Part shown: one piece after another, positions 1-9,002 of the stretch
Numbering within the stretch: position 1 is the stretch's first letter
Layout of the letters: every line of letters begins with the position of its first letter
Assembly (NCBI GenBank): GCA_026707905.1
Contig: JAPOVY010000034.1
Location: forward strand, 1-37,241
Direction: 5' to 3'
From: Gammaproteobacteria bacterium
GTDB taxonomy: Bacteria > Pseudomonadota > Gammaproteobacteria > Pseudomonadales > Azotimanducaceae
DNA length: 37,241 bases
Position numbers and translations under genes: made by a program
The notes under the pieces: generated by a model
Seen by the model: the letters and a program-made list of their open reading frames with translations, nothing else
Told to the model about the DNA's origin: nothing
Database searches by the model: none

Positions 1-357
1 AATTATACGGCGATAGGGTAGAACTCTGTTGACAACGAACCAGCCTGAGATAACTGCCAGAATACCGGTAAGTAGATACAGCCCCACGGTCTTTGCGCCG
101 ACTCGCCCGAACGAGTCTTGCTTCGCCATATTGCCGATTCCGAGGATGATCGTTGAAATGATGAGTGGTACGACGATCATCTTTAATGCATTAAGGAACA
201 ATCCACCAACGAAGTCGAATACGTCGAGCACGCCGTCACCGATCGCGGTATTGGGTTCGAATATGAATCCGCAAATCGCGGCAAGCACAAGCGCGCCAAG
301 GATTTGCCAATGCAGGGTCTTATCCATCTGCATCGCAGAGTTGTCGTTTAACGCCAT
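1..357 (-). CDS. Dicarboxylate/sodium symporter, N-terminal part (truncated)
   Basis: The reverse strand encodes 119 residues from an ATG at 357 and runs off the left edge of the window. A GGAG ribosome-binding site lies about 6 bases upstream of the ATG. The protein has a short polar start, a first membrane helix (WQILGALVLAAICGFIF), and the stretch FLNALKMIVVPLIISTIILG followed by GIGNMAKQDSFGRVGAKT. This matches the N-terminal helices of the dicarboxylate/amino acid:cation symporter family (GltP/DctA type), where LKMIVVPLIF is a hallmark. Members are inner-membrane carriers that take up glutamate, aspartate or C4-dicarboxylates with Na+ or H+. The substrate-binding C-terminal half is missing, so the substrate cannot be stated. 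It lies downstream of the PhyH-like gene on the same strand, with a gap of about 180 bases. Confidence 0.85.
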   Translation of the reverse strand, partial: MALNDNSAMQMDKTLHWQILGALVLAAICGFIFEPNTAIGDGVLDVFDFVGGLFLNALKMIVVPLIISTIILGIGNMAKQDSFGRVGAKTVGLYLLTGILAVISGWFVVNRVLPYRRII

Positions 358-539
358 TTATCGTCTCCAGTATCGAGGGCGTCCTCGTCGGTGCATTTAC
401 CTGCAGGTTAATAAGCAAGAACGAGAGAACGAATTCGTGGTTATGCTACACGAAACTGCTCGTAGGTAACGTGAGGCAACGCAAAGAAGCTCGTTGCTGT
501 GTACGTCGGTTCGACGAGTTCGCGTTGAATCTCGACGAA

Positions 540-1286
540 CTACAGATTTGAATAGCCAAGAATCGCATTCTGTTGACGTGTCAAGTCGTAGGTCGGCAAA
601 GCGATGCGTCGCGATCTGTCGGTTTCTTTATCCGTTGTATATTCGAAGACGAGAGAACGACGTTGATGGGGACCGAGCCAGGAACTATCGCCGCGCAGAA
701 GCCGTGCGGTGCATACAACAGCTGACCCAGCGGGTGCATTCGGCGTGACGACGAGTGCGGATTGGTGACGAGTGTCGATTAACGAAGTTTTTAAGCTACC
801 CCTTACGTGGTGACTGCCTTCAATGCAGCAGAATCCACCGATTCCAGGTCCAGCGTCAGTTATGTTCCAGATGACACTGCATGTAAGACTAGCCTCTACG
901 CCTTCTTTCCGGTGAGAACGGAGTTCATTGCCAAGCGGCTTGCCGACGAATCTATCTTCGTAAATGCCGTAAATCGATCTCAACGTGAAAAAAGGACCGA
1001 GTAGAAATTGCAGGATGTCGATCACGCTTGGATGATCAACGAGAGGAACGAACGAAGGGTGCCAGCCAAGAAAACCAGATCCCAGCGGCGCAGATCCGAA
1101 TCGATTGTAGGTCGCGGGTGGGGGTAGCAGTTGCTCGTCGATGGCGAGATTTAAAAGGTCGGTTTCGCACTCCGAAAGAGCGTTTTCTACAACTAAATAA
1201 CCTTTTAAATCAAGGAGATACCGTTGTAATTCGCCAATACGTTCGGTCAATTGTTCGATATCTTCTTGTGTACGCGTCGGCGACAT
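540..1286 (-). CDS. Phytanoyl-CoA dioxygenase (PhyH)-like protein with altered iron site
   Basis: A 248-residue protein that looks like the PhyH branch of Fe(II)/2-oxoglutarate dioxygenases. A helical N-terminus contains LKGYLVVENALSECETDLL, typical of this family. The core holds the stretch GPGIGGFCCIEGSHH (residues 146-160), matching the 'GDGGF.CIPGSHK' segment of relatives, and the end WLGPHQRRSLVFEYT (203-217) matches the segment that carries the 2-oxoglutarate-binding Arg (R210 region). H125 in LRSHRKEG could be the first iron ligand, but no HxD motif is present. Where relatives have 'LTHGTLPW', this protein has LLRGDSSW, so the distal His appears to be Arg198. It may be a poor or inactive oxygenase, or use different ligands. 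It is divergent from the second PhyH gene across 64 bases. Substrate unknown. Confidence 0.7.
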   Translation of the reverse strand: MSPTRTQEDIEQLTERIGELQRYLLDLKGYLVVENALSECETDLLNLAIDEQLLPPPATYNRFGSAPLGSGFLGWHPSFVPLVDHPSVIDILQFLLGPFFTLRSIYGIYEDRFVGKPLGNELRSHRKEGVEASLTCSVIWNITDAGPGIGGFCCIEGSHHVRGSLKTSLIDTRHQSALVVTPNAPAGSAVVCTARLLRGDSSWLGPHQRRSLVFEYTTDKETDRSRRIALPTYDLTRQQNAILGYSNL

Positions 1287-1350
1287 AAACGAAGTCCCGT
1301 GTCACTCGTTAATCAACATAATTCACTACAAACTATAGCGAGCGGTTCGA

Positions 1351-2205
1351 ATGCTCACTCGATTGTGGCCCGGCGGATATCTGGTTCCTCGAAGCGCGGA
1401 AGCAGGAATTCCGACTCAAGAACTTGAACGGGATGGTGCGACGCTGGTCAAGCGCGTGCTTCATGGTGACGAGCTCGTCGAACTCCGTGAGGAGATTGAA
1501 GCTGTTTATGCGCGCTATGGTCCGGACTATCGTGACGCGAAGAAAGAACGGGCTTGGCCAAATGACTTTCGCTATGAGATGTTCAATCGCTCCCCGTTGG
1601 CACAGAAGGCTGCGGCGCATCGAGGTATCCTGGACGTAATTGAGCCATTGCTTGGTGAAGATTGCCACATCATCGCGAACACGTGCTGGCGTAATCCTGC
1701 GGCAACCGATTCGACGCATGGCGGTGGGAATTGGCACATCGACGCAGGTCCACACATTCCATTGAGCGAGGATCAACGTTGGCCGGATGATATTCCGCAT
1801 CCTGTCTTTGCGATTGGCGTCCATCTGTACTTGGAAGACTGTCCAATGTCGAGTGGCCCAACAGCCGTCATTCCGGGGAGCCACAGGTCAGGCCGTCCGC
1901 CACCGCAGGATCGTGTTAGCGATGTTGACCTGACGTGGCAGAATCAACGTGCACGACCAATTGTCGCTGCAGCCGGAGATGTAGCGTTTTTCGTGTCAGA
2001 TATTTGGCACCGACGCCTTCCACCTGAAGAGGAGCATCCGGGCCGTTTTTTCCTTCAGGTCCACTATGGGCGTCGAGATATTGCCCAACGGGTGAAACCT
2101 ACGCATGAACTCAACCACGTGGAAGATGGCGCGATGGAAAGGATCGAATCCGATCGAGAACGACTCTTGCTGGGGTTGCACCAACAAGGGTTCTACGACG
2201 GCTGA
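1351..2205 (+). CDS. Phytanoyl-CoA dioxygenase (PhyH) family protein
   Basis: A 284-residue Fe(II)/2-oxoglutarate-dependent oxygenase of the PhyH family. The iron triad is visible: H129 and D131 in NWHIDAGP, and the distal H220 in SDIWHRRLPP. R232 in PGRFFLQVHYG is suitably placed to bind 2-oxoglutarate. The family segment GPTAVIPGSHRSG is at 169-181. Such enzymes hydroxylate small molecules or acyl-CoAs in the cytoplasm; the family is broad and the substrate cannot be read from the sequence. The ATG at 1351 has only a weak purine-rich site before it, but the N-terminal segment IPTQELERDGATLVKRVL fits the family. The 3' end overlaps the convergent RDD gene by 13 bases. Confidence 0.85.
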   Translation: MLTRLWPGGYLVPRSAEAGIPTQELERDGATLVKRVLHGDELVELREEIEAVYARYGPDYRDAKKERAWPNDFRYEMFNRSPLAQKAAAHRGILDVIEPLLGEDCHIIANTCWRNPAATDSTHGGGNWHIDAGPHIPLSEDQRWPDDIPHPVFAIGVHLYLEDCPMSSGPTAVIPGSHRSGRPPPQDRVSDVDLTWQNQRARPIVAAAGDVAFFVSDIWHRRLPPEEEHPGRFFLQVHYGRRDIAQRVKPTHELNHVEDGAMERIESDRERLLLGLHQQGFYDG

Positions 2206-2615
2206 TTTTTAGGTGGTTTAGGTTCGCGTACGACCCGCGTTCCGGATAGCATGTCGGACCAGCTTCTCCGTTCGACGTCGAACAGAATCCAGAGATAACC
2301 TAAGAAGAGACACGCTGCACCTAAGAGTGCACCGACAAATCGCATTAGCACCCGTCGTAGTGTCATTGGTTCTGCACTCACGATACGCAGACGCCACGCG
2401 AGCATTCCGATCGTTTGACCACGTCTGATCCAGAAATAGGAAAAGAAGGCGAATAGCTCGATGAATAAGAGACTCTGAACCCAAGCGCCCACGACCGCGT
2501 CACCCCGAACTGTGACGAGTATCACGATCGTGAACACCCAAATGCCGAGTACAACCAACGCGTCATAGACCATCGCCATAACACGGACGATGAATCCCGC
2601 AGGTTGACTATTCAA
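2193..2615 (-). CDS. RDD family membrane protein
   Basis: A 140-residue inner-membrane protein with the RDD-family pattern. The Arg/Asp signature is in FIVRVMAMVYDALVVLG near residues 8-24, followed by a membrane helix; a second helix is near 47-63, and a third (LLGAACLFLGYLWILFD) follows the conserved RRGQTIGMLAWRLRIV segment. The C-terminal RRSWSDMLSGTRVV is the usual family ending. The function of RDD proteins is generally unclear; some have been linked to ion exchange. The gene starts 28 bases downstream of the thiolase-like gene on the same strand, so the two are probably co-transcribed. It overlaps the end of the convergent PhyH gene. Confidence 0.85.
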   Translation of the reverse strand: MNSQPAGFIVRVMAMVYDALVVLGIWVFTIVILVTVRGDAVVGAWVQSLLFIELFAFFSYFWIRRGQTIGMLAWRLRIVSAEPMTLRRVLMRFVGALLGAACLFLGYLWILFDVERRSWSDMLSGTRVVREPKPPKNQPS

Positions 2616-2643
2616 GAGCGATAGTTCGTGATGACGAGCGTAG

Positions 2644-4116
2644 CTACGCGACTGTGTTCATTACGCCTTCGTCGTCGAGACGCACATTCCTTCCGCAGAA
2701 CTCACGCGTCTGCATTTCGTGCATTAGGTCACGATCGGTCGTATATCCCCATGTACGCTTCCCGTCTACAGTGAGGCAGGCTGCGACGCCTCTGATCGGC
2801 GCTTCTCGATCATAAAGCACCGTGTACCCTTCAACTTCAACAGCTTCGGTCGGATGCGCGTCGGTGACTCGATTGCCCGATGTGTCAATTAGCGCTTGTA
2901 CGTCTTGATGTAAAAACGGTTTTGACGGTGGTGTGCTGGAGTAGATTCCGTGTGCGTGCTTTGTGAGAATTCCGCCGTTTCCCGTGACCATTCCGATCTT
3001 GTCAGATTGTTCACGCAAAAGCTCCACCATTCTCGCGATCGCGTGCATGACGTAGTTGTTCAAGGGTCCACCGCCGAACGTCAAACCACCGGTCACCGTG
3101 AGCGGCTGCTCAAGGTCTAAGCCGATTTCTTTTGCGGCGACCTGTACGGCCGATGGGAAGCAACTGTAGAGATCGAAGTGAGCGATATTGCCGAGATTCA
3201 ACTCTGTAAGTTCGAGCACGCGTTCAGCGACTGTTCTTAATCCCGGCGCACGCGTAAATTTGGCGCGATGCGACACCGTCTGAGTATCGTGCCCATCGGT
3301 ACCTGCCCATGGGTAAACCCATTTGCTTTCTGGGATACCTAATTGCCTGGCGACACTTACGGAACACAAGAGCAACGCAGCGCCTTGGTCGACGTTGTTG
3401 TTGGCGTTCATGAATTTGGGGTAAGGAAAAGCGATCGGCCGATTGTTCGCACCCTCGGTGCGAATTTCCTTTGCGCTGACGTTGTGCTTGATCCATGCGT
3501 TCGGATTGTGTTGCGCGACATCGTTGAAGCGTGACCACAACTTGGAAACGTTGACACGGTGTTCGTCGATCGATTCGCCGCGGTCGTGCCGGATTGCGTT
3601 CTCGATAACTGCATACATCTGCGAAGCACCTCCGATACCGCGATTCGTTTCGAGCGGATCGCGAACGCCAATACCGAACTTAATCGTCCAGTCAGGGGTA
3701 CCTGGCAACTCTCGCCAGGTCAACGATTGCCCCGATCGTCGGGCGTTCGCCTGCGAGTACCCACATTCCGCCCCTGTCATCGCGATGACATCGAAGTTAC
3801 CTTGTTGAATGTCCAAACACGAAAGATTGACGGTAGTTTGTACCCCGTTACCGCCAAATACGGTCTTGCCAGTCTCTACACCGTTCAGTCCTACTTCGTC
3901 AGCAAGAAATCGAGCGGGATTTCCGTATTGCCACTGACCTTGGCTGACTCGAATCGATCGTACCTTACCTAGGATTGAGGGATTTCCAGTGTCTGCCGCA
4001 GCCGCATGCAATGCGTCGAGCATGAGATCGATAGGTTCCTTGGCGCGGTGAAGGTCCTTGGTCCGCTGCTCGATTTGAGCGATACCTACGATGATGGGTG
4101 TCGTTGAATCACTCAT
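2644..4116 (-). CDS. Thiolase-like protein (type 1) annotated in relatives as acetyl-CoA acetyltransferase
   Basis: A 490-residue protein of the thiolase superfamily. The N-terminal half has PIIVGIAQIEQR and VNLSCLDIQQGNFDVIAMTGAE. The C-terminal half has FDLYSCFPSAVQVAAKEIGL, then GGLTFGGGPLNNYVMHAIA and GNGGILTKHAHGIYSS, with the His/Asn residues of the thiolase pocket. A roughly 85-residue extra domain follows (VEVEGYTVLYDREAPIRGVAACL…), typical of 'thiolase-like protein type 1'. Classical thiolases have a nucleophilic Cys in a CxSG motif; here the equivalent segment reads GGNGVQ (88-93), so Claisen condensation by the usual mechanism is unlikely. Proteins of this type probably act on or bind acyl-CoA, but the reaction is not established. 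The ATG at 4116 starts MSDSTTPIIVGIAQ, which fits the family start. The RDD gene follows. Confidence 0.8.
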   Translation of the reverse strand: MSDSTTPIIVGIAQIEQRTKDLHRAKEPIDLMLDALHAAAADTGNPSILGKVRSIRVSQGQWQYGNPARFLADEVGLNGVETGKTVFGGNGVQTTVNLSCLDIQQGNFDVIAMTGAECGYSQANARRSGQSLTWRELPGTPDWTIKFGIGVRDPLETNRGIGGASQMYAVIENAIRHDRGESIDEHRVNVSKLWSRFNDVAQHNPNAWIKHNVSAKEIRTEGANNRPIAFPYPKFMNANNNVDQGAALLLCSVSVARQLGIPESKWVYPWAGTDGHDTQTVSHRAKFTRAPGLRTVAERVLELTELNLGNIAHFDLYSCFPSAVQVAAKEIGLDLEQPLTVTGGLTFGGGPLNNYVMHAIARMVELLREQSDKIGMVTGNGGILTKHAHGIYSSTPPSKPFLHQDVQALIDTSGNRVTDAHPTEAVEVEGYTVLYDREAPIRGVAACLTVDGKRTWGYTTDRDLMHEMQTREFCGRNVRLDDEGVMNTVA

Positions 4117-4346
4117 GTGGCGTACACAATCTGAGTTGCTGTTGACATAAATGCCATGAGCTAAAGTGAAGCGTCGGTTATCAGAAGCGCGCTAGCTTAC
4201 ATATGAGTGATGGGGCAAACACATTGAAGCTTGGGCAATGAAAGACATTCTGTACCTGATATTGGCGACTCCGACGGCTAGGTGAGACGCTAAGTCTTTA
4301 TGCAATCGATAGCATTTACGCCCTGTTTTTTTTTAGGTACCCTTGT

Positions 4347-6548
4347 ATGTCTTCACGCGTCGATCGTTACGGTCTGCAAGTCGATTCAACGCTAGATGCC
4401 TTCATCACCAATGAAGCACTACCCGAAACTGGCGTTGATCCAGCCGAGTTTTGGCAAGGTTTTGCAGACTTAGTTGCGGAACTCACGCCACGTAATACAG
4501 AACTGTTGCGCGTACGAGACGAGCTCCAAGAAAAGATCGACCAATGGCATTTAGAACGTAAGGGGTCACCGATCAGTCTCGACGACTACAAGGCGTTTCT
4601 GCATGAAATAGGTTATCTGGTGGAAGAAGGCGAAGACTTTCTGATTACAACTGAAAACGTTGATCCAGAAATCGCGGAAATCGCAGGTCCCCAGTTGGTG
4701 GTACCTGTCCTCAACGCTCGATTTGCGCTTAACGCGGCTAATGCTCGGTGGGGAAGTGCGTACGATGCGTTTTACGGTACTGACATCATCCCGGAAGGAC
4801 CTGGAACCGAAAAAGGAAACGCATACAACCCTGCACGCGGTGAGTTGGTCATCGCTCGAGTCGCAGAGGAGCTTGATGCCATCGTGCCGCTAGCTGGTTC
4901 GAGCCATGCTGACGTTACATCGTATAGGGTTAACAGAACGGGCGAATCGGCAAGCCTAGAAGCCAAATCCGATGCTGGCACTCTGCCGTTGCAGAACCCG
5001 GCACAGTTTGTGGGTTTTCTTGACGGTGAAAGCGGGGAACCGCGTTCGGTGTTATTAAAGAACAATGGACTTCATATTGAAATCCAAATTGATCGTGCAC
5101 ATAACGTTGGCGCCGCGCACAAAGCGGGTGTCAAGGACGTGATTTTCGAGTCAGCAGTCACAACAATTCAAGATTGCGAGGATTCAGTTGCTGCGGTCGA
5201 TGCGGAAGACAAAACTGACGTATATCGCAATTGGCTAGGTCTGATGAAAGGTGACTTGGCGGAGTCTTTCGAGAAAGGCGGCGAAACCGTACATCGTGTA
5301 TTGGAAGACGACCGGACGTTTATTAGTGTCGACGGTTCTGTGTTCACGTTACCGGGGAGAAGTTTGCTGCTGGTACGAAACGTCGGTCACTTGATGACGA
5401 ACGAGGCGATCCTCGATGCGAATGGCGACGAGATTTATGAAGGGATCATGGATGCAGTGGTGACCAGTCTTTGTGCGGTACACGATTTACAACGCGATGG
5501 CTCGAAACAAAACTCAAGAACAGGCAGTATCTATATCGTCAAGCCGAAGATGCATGGTCCTAGTGAGACTCAATTTACCTGCGATCTCTTTGACCGAGTT
5601 GAGGATGTGCTGGGACTTGATCGGAATACCGTCAAGGTAGGCATCATGGATGAAGAGCGGCGAACGAGCCTGAACTTAAGAGAGTGCATCCGTGCCGCCA
5701 AAGACCGCGTTGTATTTATCAACACGGGATTCTTAGATCGTACGGGTGATGAGATTCACACGAGCATGCAAGCTGGTTTGATGGTGCGTAAGGAACCCAT
5801 GAAACAGGAGACATGGATCCTGGCTTACGAAGACAGCAACGTCGATAACGGACTTGAGACAGGATTCGAAGGCAAAGCACAGATCGGGAAAGGCATGTGG
5901 CCCAAGCCGGATGAGATGAAGGAAATGCTTGAAACGAAGCAAAACCACCCGACTGCAGGTGCGTCATGCGCGTGGGTTCCTTCTCCGACGGCGGCAACTC
6001 TTCACGCCTTGCACTACCACAGAATCAGTGTGGCAAATCGTCAGCGCGAACTTCGAGAACGGACGAAGGCAAATATCGACGAAATCTTGACGATTCCACT
6101 CTCACAAGGTGAAAACTTGTCGGTCGAGGAAGTGCAGAACGAACTCGACAACAATGCACAGGGTATCCTCGGTTACGTCGTCCGCTGGGTTGATCAGGGT
6201 ATAGGATGCTCAAAAGTTCCCGATATCAACAATGTCGGTCTTATGGAGGATCGTGCCACGTGTCGGATCTCCAGTCAGCACATCGCAAATTGGCTTCACC
6301 ACGGTTTGGTGTCGGAAGAACAGGTCCGCGAAACCATGCAGAGGATGGCGGCGGTTGTTGATGAGCAGAATTCAGGCGATGACGAGTACATGAACATGGC
6401 ACCAAACTTCGACGACAGTCTTGCGTACCAAGCGGCATGTGATTTGGTCTTCAAAGGTCTTATCCAACCGAACGGCTACACTGAGCCGATCCTGCACAAA
6501 CGACGTCGTGAGCTGAAACAGAAGTTGGCGAATCAAAATGCCTCGTAG
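4347..6548 (+). CDS. glcB: Malate synthase G
   Basis: A 733-residue cytoplasmic enzyme that condenses glyoxylate with acetyl-CoA to make malate, the second step of the glyoxylate bypass. Length and motifs match E. coli GlcB (723 residues). The N-terminus begins [16 protein letters not shown]. The core has [17 protein letters not shown] with the active-site Arg, [16 protein letters not shown] with the Glu/Asp that bind Mg2+, [18 protein letters not shown], and [22 protein letters not shown] carrying the catalytic Asp. No isocitrate lyase gene is present in this window, so the glyoxylate may come from icl elsewhere or from glycolate. The next gene starts on the last base of the stop codon (taGTG), so the two are probably translated together. 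A run of T precedes the start at about 4325-4334; I see no clear promoter. Confidence 0.97.
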   Translation: MSSRVDRYGLQVDSTLDAFITNEALPETGVDPAEFWQGFADLVAELTPRNTELLRVRDELQEKIDQWHLERKGSPISLDDYKAFLHEIGYLVEEGEDFLITTENVDPEIAEIAGPQLVVPVLNARFALNAANARWGSAYDAFYGTDIIPEGPGTEKGNAYNPARGELVIARVAEELDAIVPLAGSSHADVTSYRVNRTGESASLEAKSDAGTLPLQNPAQFVGFLDGESGEPRSVLLKNNGLHIEIQIDRAHNVGAAHKAGVKDVIFESAVTTIQDCEDSVAAVDAEDKTDVYRNWLGLMKGDLAESFEKGGETVHRVLEDDRTFISVDGSVFTLPGRSLLLVRNVGHLMTNEAILDANGDEIYEGIMDAVVTSLCAVHDLQRDGSKQNSRTGSIYIVKPKMHGPSETQFTCDLFDRVEDVLGLDRNTVKVGIMDEERRTSLNLRECIRAAKDRVVFINTGFLDRTGDEIHTSMQAGLMVRKEPMKQETWILAYEDSNVDNGLETGFEGKAQIGKGMWPKPDEMKEMLETKQNHPTAGASCAWVPSPTAATLHALHYHRISVANRQRELRERTKANIDEILTIPLSQGENLSVEEVQNELDNNAQGILGYVVRWVDQGIGCSKVPDINNVGLMEDRATCRISSQHIANWLHHGLVSEEQVRETMQRMAAVVDEQNSGDDEYMNMAPNFDDSLAYQAACDLVFKGLIQPNGYTEPILHKRRRELKQKLANQNAS

Positions 6549-7534
6549 TGACGTCATTACGGTATAGCGTCGCAAACTCAATTGATCGTCAATTAACCGC
6601 GTTCGAACGACAAGTGGCACAACGTCAGGGTCGAACCGTCACGCTAATGGACGGTAGTATGGGCGAAGAACTCGCTGATCGAGGATTCTCGACACGCGAC
6701 GGACTCTGGTCGGCGCGTGCGCTCATCGATCATCCGAACGAGATAGTCGCGCTCCACCAGGAATACTTGTCTGCCGGTGCCGAGGTCATCACGACTAATA
6801 CGTACTCAACAGTTCCGTCTTACCTTGCAAAAGCTGGGTTGGGAGACCGCGTGCGCGAATTGGCGACTTCGGCAGCGGAATTGGCGCGAAAAGCACTTGA
6901 CGAATTCGATAAACCCAATGGTGCGCGAGTTGCTGGTTGTTTGCCGCCGTTAGATGAAAGTTATCGACCTGATCTAGTTCCCGCAGCATATGAGGCTATC
7001 CCAATATACCGCGATCTGATTGACAGCATGGCTCCATCGGTAGACCTGTTTCTTGCAGAAACGATGTCGTCGATTGATGAAGCACAGCACGTGGCTGAGG
7101 CGCTACGGTCGTCGCCGGATTTCGCAGCATTTGAATGGATGGTCTCATTTACGCTAGATGACAGAGACGGGACGAAATTGAGGAGCGGTGAATCTGTAAC
7201 CGAAGCAGTCAAAGCACTAAGTGTGCAGAAACCCATCGCCATTCTCTTTAATTGCACCACGCCACAGTCGATCCTGGACGGAGTCGGCTGCGCTCACAAA
7301 GTTACGACGTGTCGAGTAGGCGGCTACCCGAACCGTTTTAAACCCGTTCCGGAAGACTGGACGCTCGATGATGATCAAGAGATCATGCGAGACGCAGGAT
7401 TAACACGTGATAAGTTCGTAAGTTGGTCTAATCGGTTTCTCGACGCAGGTGCAAGCTATCTAGGTGGCTGCTGCGGTATCGGACCTTCGTATATCGAAGC
7501 GCTCGCTCGAAATCTCCACGCTCGATCGAGCTAG
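6548..7534 (+). CDS. Homocysteine S-methyltransferase family protein
   Basis: A 328-residue protein of the homocysteine S-methyltransferase (MmuM/BHMT) family. The N-terminal TVTLMDGSMGEELADRG and EYLSAGAEVITTNTYST motifs are family hallmarks. The three zinc-binding Cys are present: C236 in LFNCTTP, and C308 and C309 in LGGCCGIGP. Members transfer a methyl group from S-methylmethionine, betaine or a related donor to homocysteine, giving methionine; the donor is not clear here. I chose the GTG at 6548, which overlaps the last base of the glcB stop. It gives about 34 residues before the MDGSMG motif, similar to MmuM. The coupling to malate synthase is not one I know as standard. Confidence 0.88.
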   Translation: MTSLRYSVANSIDRQLTAFERQVAQRQGRTVTLMDGSMGEELADRGFSTRDGLWSARALIDHPNEIVALHQEYLSAGAEVITTNTYSTVPSYLAKAGLGDRVRELATSAAELARKALDEFDKPNGARVAGCLPPLDESYRPDLVPAAYEAIPIYRDLIDSMAPSVDLFLAETMSSIDEAQHVAEALRSSPDFAAFEWMVSFTLDDRDGTKLRSGESVTEAVKALSVQKPIAILFNCTTPQSILDGVGCAHKVTTCRVGGYPNRFKPVPEDWTLDDDQEIMRDAGLTRDKFVSWSNRFLDAGASYLGGCCGIGPSYIEALARNLHARSS

Positions 7535-7584
7535 CACGCGAACTGGGAAACAAAGCGGCTAACTGCGGTTGTCGACCGTTTGCT

Positions 7585-8586
7585 CTATGGGCGCTGGTCG
7601 TGAGCATCATCGAGAAATGTCATATCGATGGCGCGAATGTCTTCACCAAAACTGTTCATCCACCGCTTCAGTTCCAGATTCTCACTAACCGTCGCTGACA
7701 CTCGTAGCCAACCGTCATCAAGTTCTTCGATGTCTTGATCCGCAGAAAGGTGTGCTTCTTGAAGGTGCATGCCAGGACTACCGCGGATCTCAAACGTCAG
7801 TTGGACTCGCTCTCCCTTGCCAAACATGTGCCTTCCTTCGGTCACATACTCGTCCAAGTCAAAGTCGACAGGTCGGTCGAACTTGTGACTTAGTTGCCTT
7901 GCTTTGATCATTCGGTGTGCGGCATAGGTTCGAATACGCTGATCGGCTCCCGCGACTCGCAGACTATCGCCGACGAGATAGAGAACGGGTGCACGATCAA
8001 TCAACCCGAACGGATGTACGACGTACTCACTGACTTCACCGCGTCGGTTTTGATACGTTAATGCCATTTCGAGATTGTTAAACAGGCAGTGCGTGACCGT
8101 TTCGATGATTTCCGGATCAATCTCAGGCGGAATCAAAGGCTGTGTGGGTGGGCTGAAACGGACCTTTTCGAGCCAATCCTTCGCGGACTGGTCGGTCGCG
8201 TGTGCTTTCAGCACCACGTTCGCTTCAGAAAAATACGATTGAAGCGAGTTGTTTAGATCTTGCGGTAGGAAGTGCCGAAGATAGTTCTGAGACATGACAA
8301 GCAGAAGCGCTTCAATCGATGACATACTCGGCAGCATGATCTTCGGCGCTTGAGTTCCCCACTTATAACCATATGGTTTCCGATCGGTATAGACCTCCAA
8401 TTGCGGATAAAAATCTGATAGAGTCTTGAGCATGCGCTGAACTGAACGCAAATCGCGATGTATCGAATTCGCCGCGAGCTCATCATGGATGTCCTTCGCA
8501 GTTTTGTGCAATCGATGGGGGATGAGCGCAAGAACGTCTAGCGCGAATTGGAGCGTGTCGGTTATTTCTCGACGAGGGGTTGTCAT
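7585..8586 (-). CDS. WYL-domain transcriptional regulator
   Basis: A 333-residue cytoplasmic DNA-binding protein of the YafY/WYL type. The N-terminal winged helix spans about residues 8-75 (DIHDELAANSIHRDLRSVQRMLKTLSDF), with the 'sR.vqRdL..L'-like recognition helix. The central WYL domain spans about 160-235: ALTYQNRRGEVSEYVVHPFGLIDRAPVLYLVGD, where the W-Y-L signature reads L-Y-L, and AHRMIKARQL. The C-terminal WCX domain follows (VQLTFEIRG… RWMNSFGEDIRAI). Members sense small ligands, often nucleic-acid-derived, and control defence or stress genes. It is divergent from the fitAB genes across about 160 bases that hold a perfect palindrome, but that palindrome is closer to fitA. Confidence 0.88.
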   Translation of the reverse strand: MTTPRREITDTLQFALDVLALIPHRLHKTAKDIHDELAANSIHRDLRSVQRMLKTLSDFYPQLEVYTDRKPYGYKWGTQAPKIMLPSMSSIEALLLVMSQNYLRHFLPQDLNNSLQSYFSEANVVLKAHATDQSAKDWLEKVRFSPPTQPLIPPEIDPEIIETVTHCLFNNLEMALTYQNRRGEVSEYVVHPFGLIDRAPVLYLVGDSLRVAGADQRIRTYAAHRMIKARQLSHKFDRPVDFDLDEYVTEGRHMFGKGERVQLTFEIRGSPGMHLQEAHLSADQDIEELDDGWLRVSATVSENLELKRWMNSFGEDIRAIDMTFLDDAHDQRP

Positions 8587-8687
8587 AAACGTAAAAGACT
8601 GAGTAGCTAACCGTATATTAGAAGGTACGTCTTTCTAAAGGTGAATCCAATATCCTCTAAGCTAGACGCCGATATTGCTTTGAAGAA

Positions 8688-8708
8688 AGTGATTGCAATG
8701 CAATCACT
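8688..8708. promoter_or_regulatory. 21-bp perfect palindrome, likely fitAB operator
   Basis: Arms AGTGATTGCA (8688-8697) and its exact inverse complement (8699-8708) flank a single central A. The site lies 38 bases upstream of the fitA ATG and just before a TAGAAT (8711-8716) that could be a -10 box. FitA/VapB ribbon-helix-helix antitoxins, alone or with their toxin, bind inverted repeats upstream of their own genes, so autoregulation is the natural reading. Control by the divergent WYL regulator is the alternative. Confidence 0.65.
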
Positions 8709-8746
8709 ACTAGAATTATGTGGTTGGTAGATTCGTGAACAGAAAT

Positions 8747-8992
8747 ATGGCGAGCATTACGGTTAGAAACCTTGACGATGACGTGAAAAAGCGACTGCGA
8801 CTTCGTGCCGCACTCAACGGTAATTCGATGGAGGAAGAAGCGCGTCAGATTTTGTCTGCTGCCGTAAACGACCCCGCCGTTCCCTCAAAAGGTCTCGGCA
8901 CAGCGATCCACAATCTCTTCAAACCGTTTGGTGGTTTGGAATTGGATTTACCGCCACGCGACGCGATGCGAGAGCCGCCAAAATTCGACTGA
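8747..8992 (+). CDS. fitA: FitA-like ribbon-helix-helix antitoxin
   Basis: An 81-residue antitoxin from the ATG at 8747. A longer reading from a GTG at 8720 adds nine residues that do not look like the family; the MASITVRNLDDDVKKRLRLRAALNG start is typical of FitA. The RHH DNA-binding domain covers about residues 1-40, including the helix NSMEEEARQILSAAV. The tail GLGTAIHNLFKPFGGLELDLPP is the part that in FitA wraps the toxin. It should neutralise the PIN-domain toxin encoded 10 bases downstream and repress the pair through the palindrome at 8688-8708. Confidence 0.88.
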   Translation: MASITVRNLDDDVKKRLRLRAALNGNSMEEEARQILSAAVNDPAVPSKGLGTAIHNLFKPFGGLELDLPPRDAMREPPKFD

Positions 8993-9002
8993 GGAAATTC
9001 GG

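Noticed and set aside
29..748. Forward open frames of 146 and 84 residues
   Set aside because: They lie antisense to the symporter and the PhyH-like gene, with no domain-like composition; the reverse-strand readings have clear family motifs.
4142..4170. TTGACA as promoter of malate synthase
   Set aside because: The hexamer is consensus, but no acceptable -10 box lies 16-18 bases downstream; it is also about 200 bases from the gene.
4301..4314. Imperfect palindrome TGCAATCGATAGCA before glcB
   Set aside because: It has two mismatched positions in 14 bases, and I saw no second copy; it may be chance.
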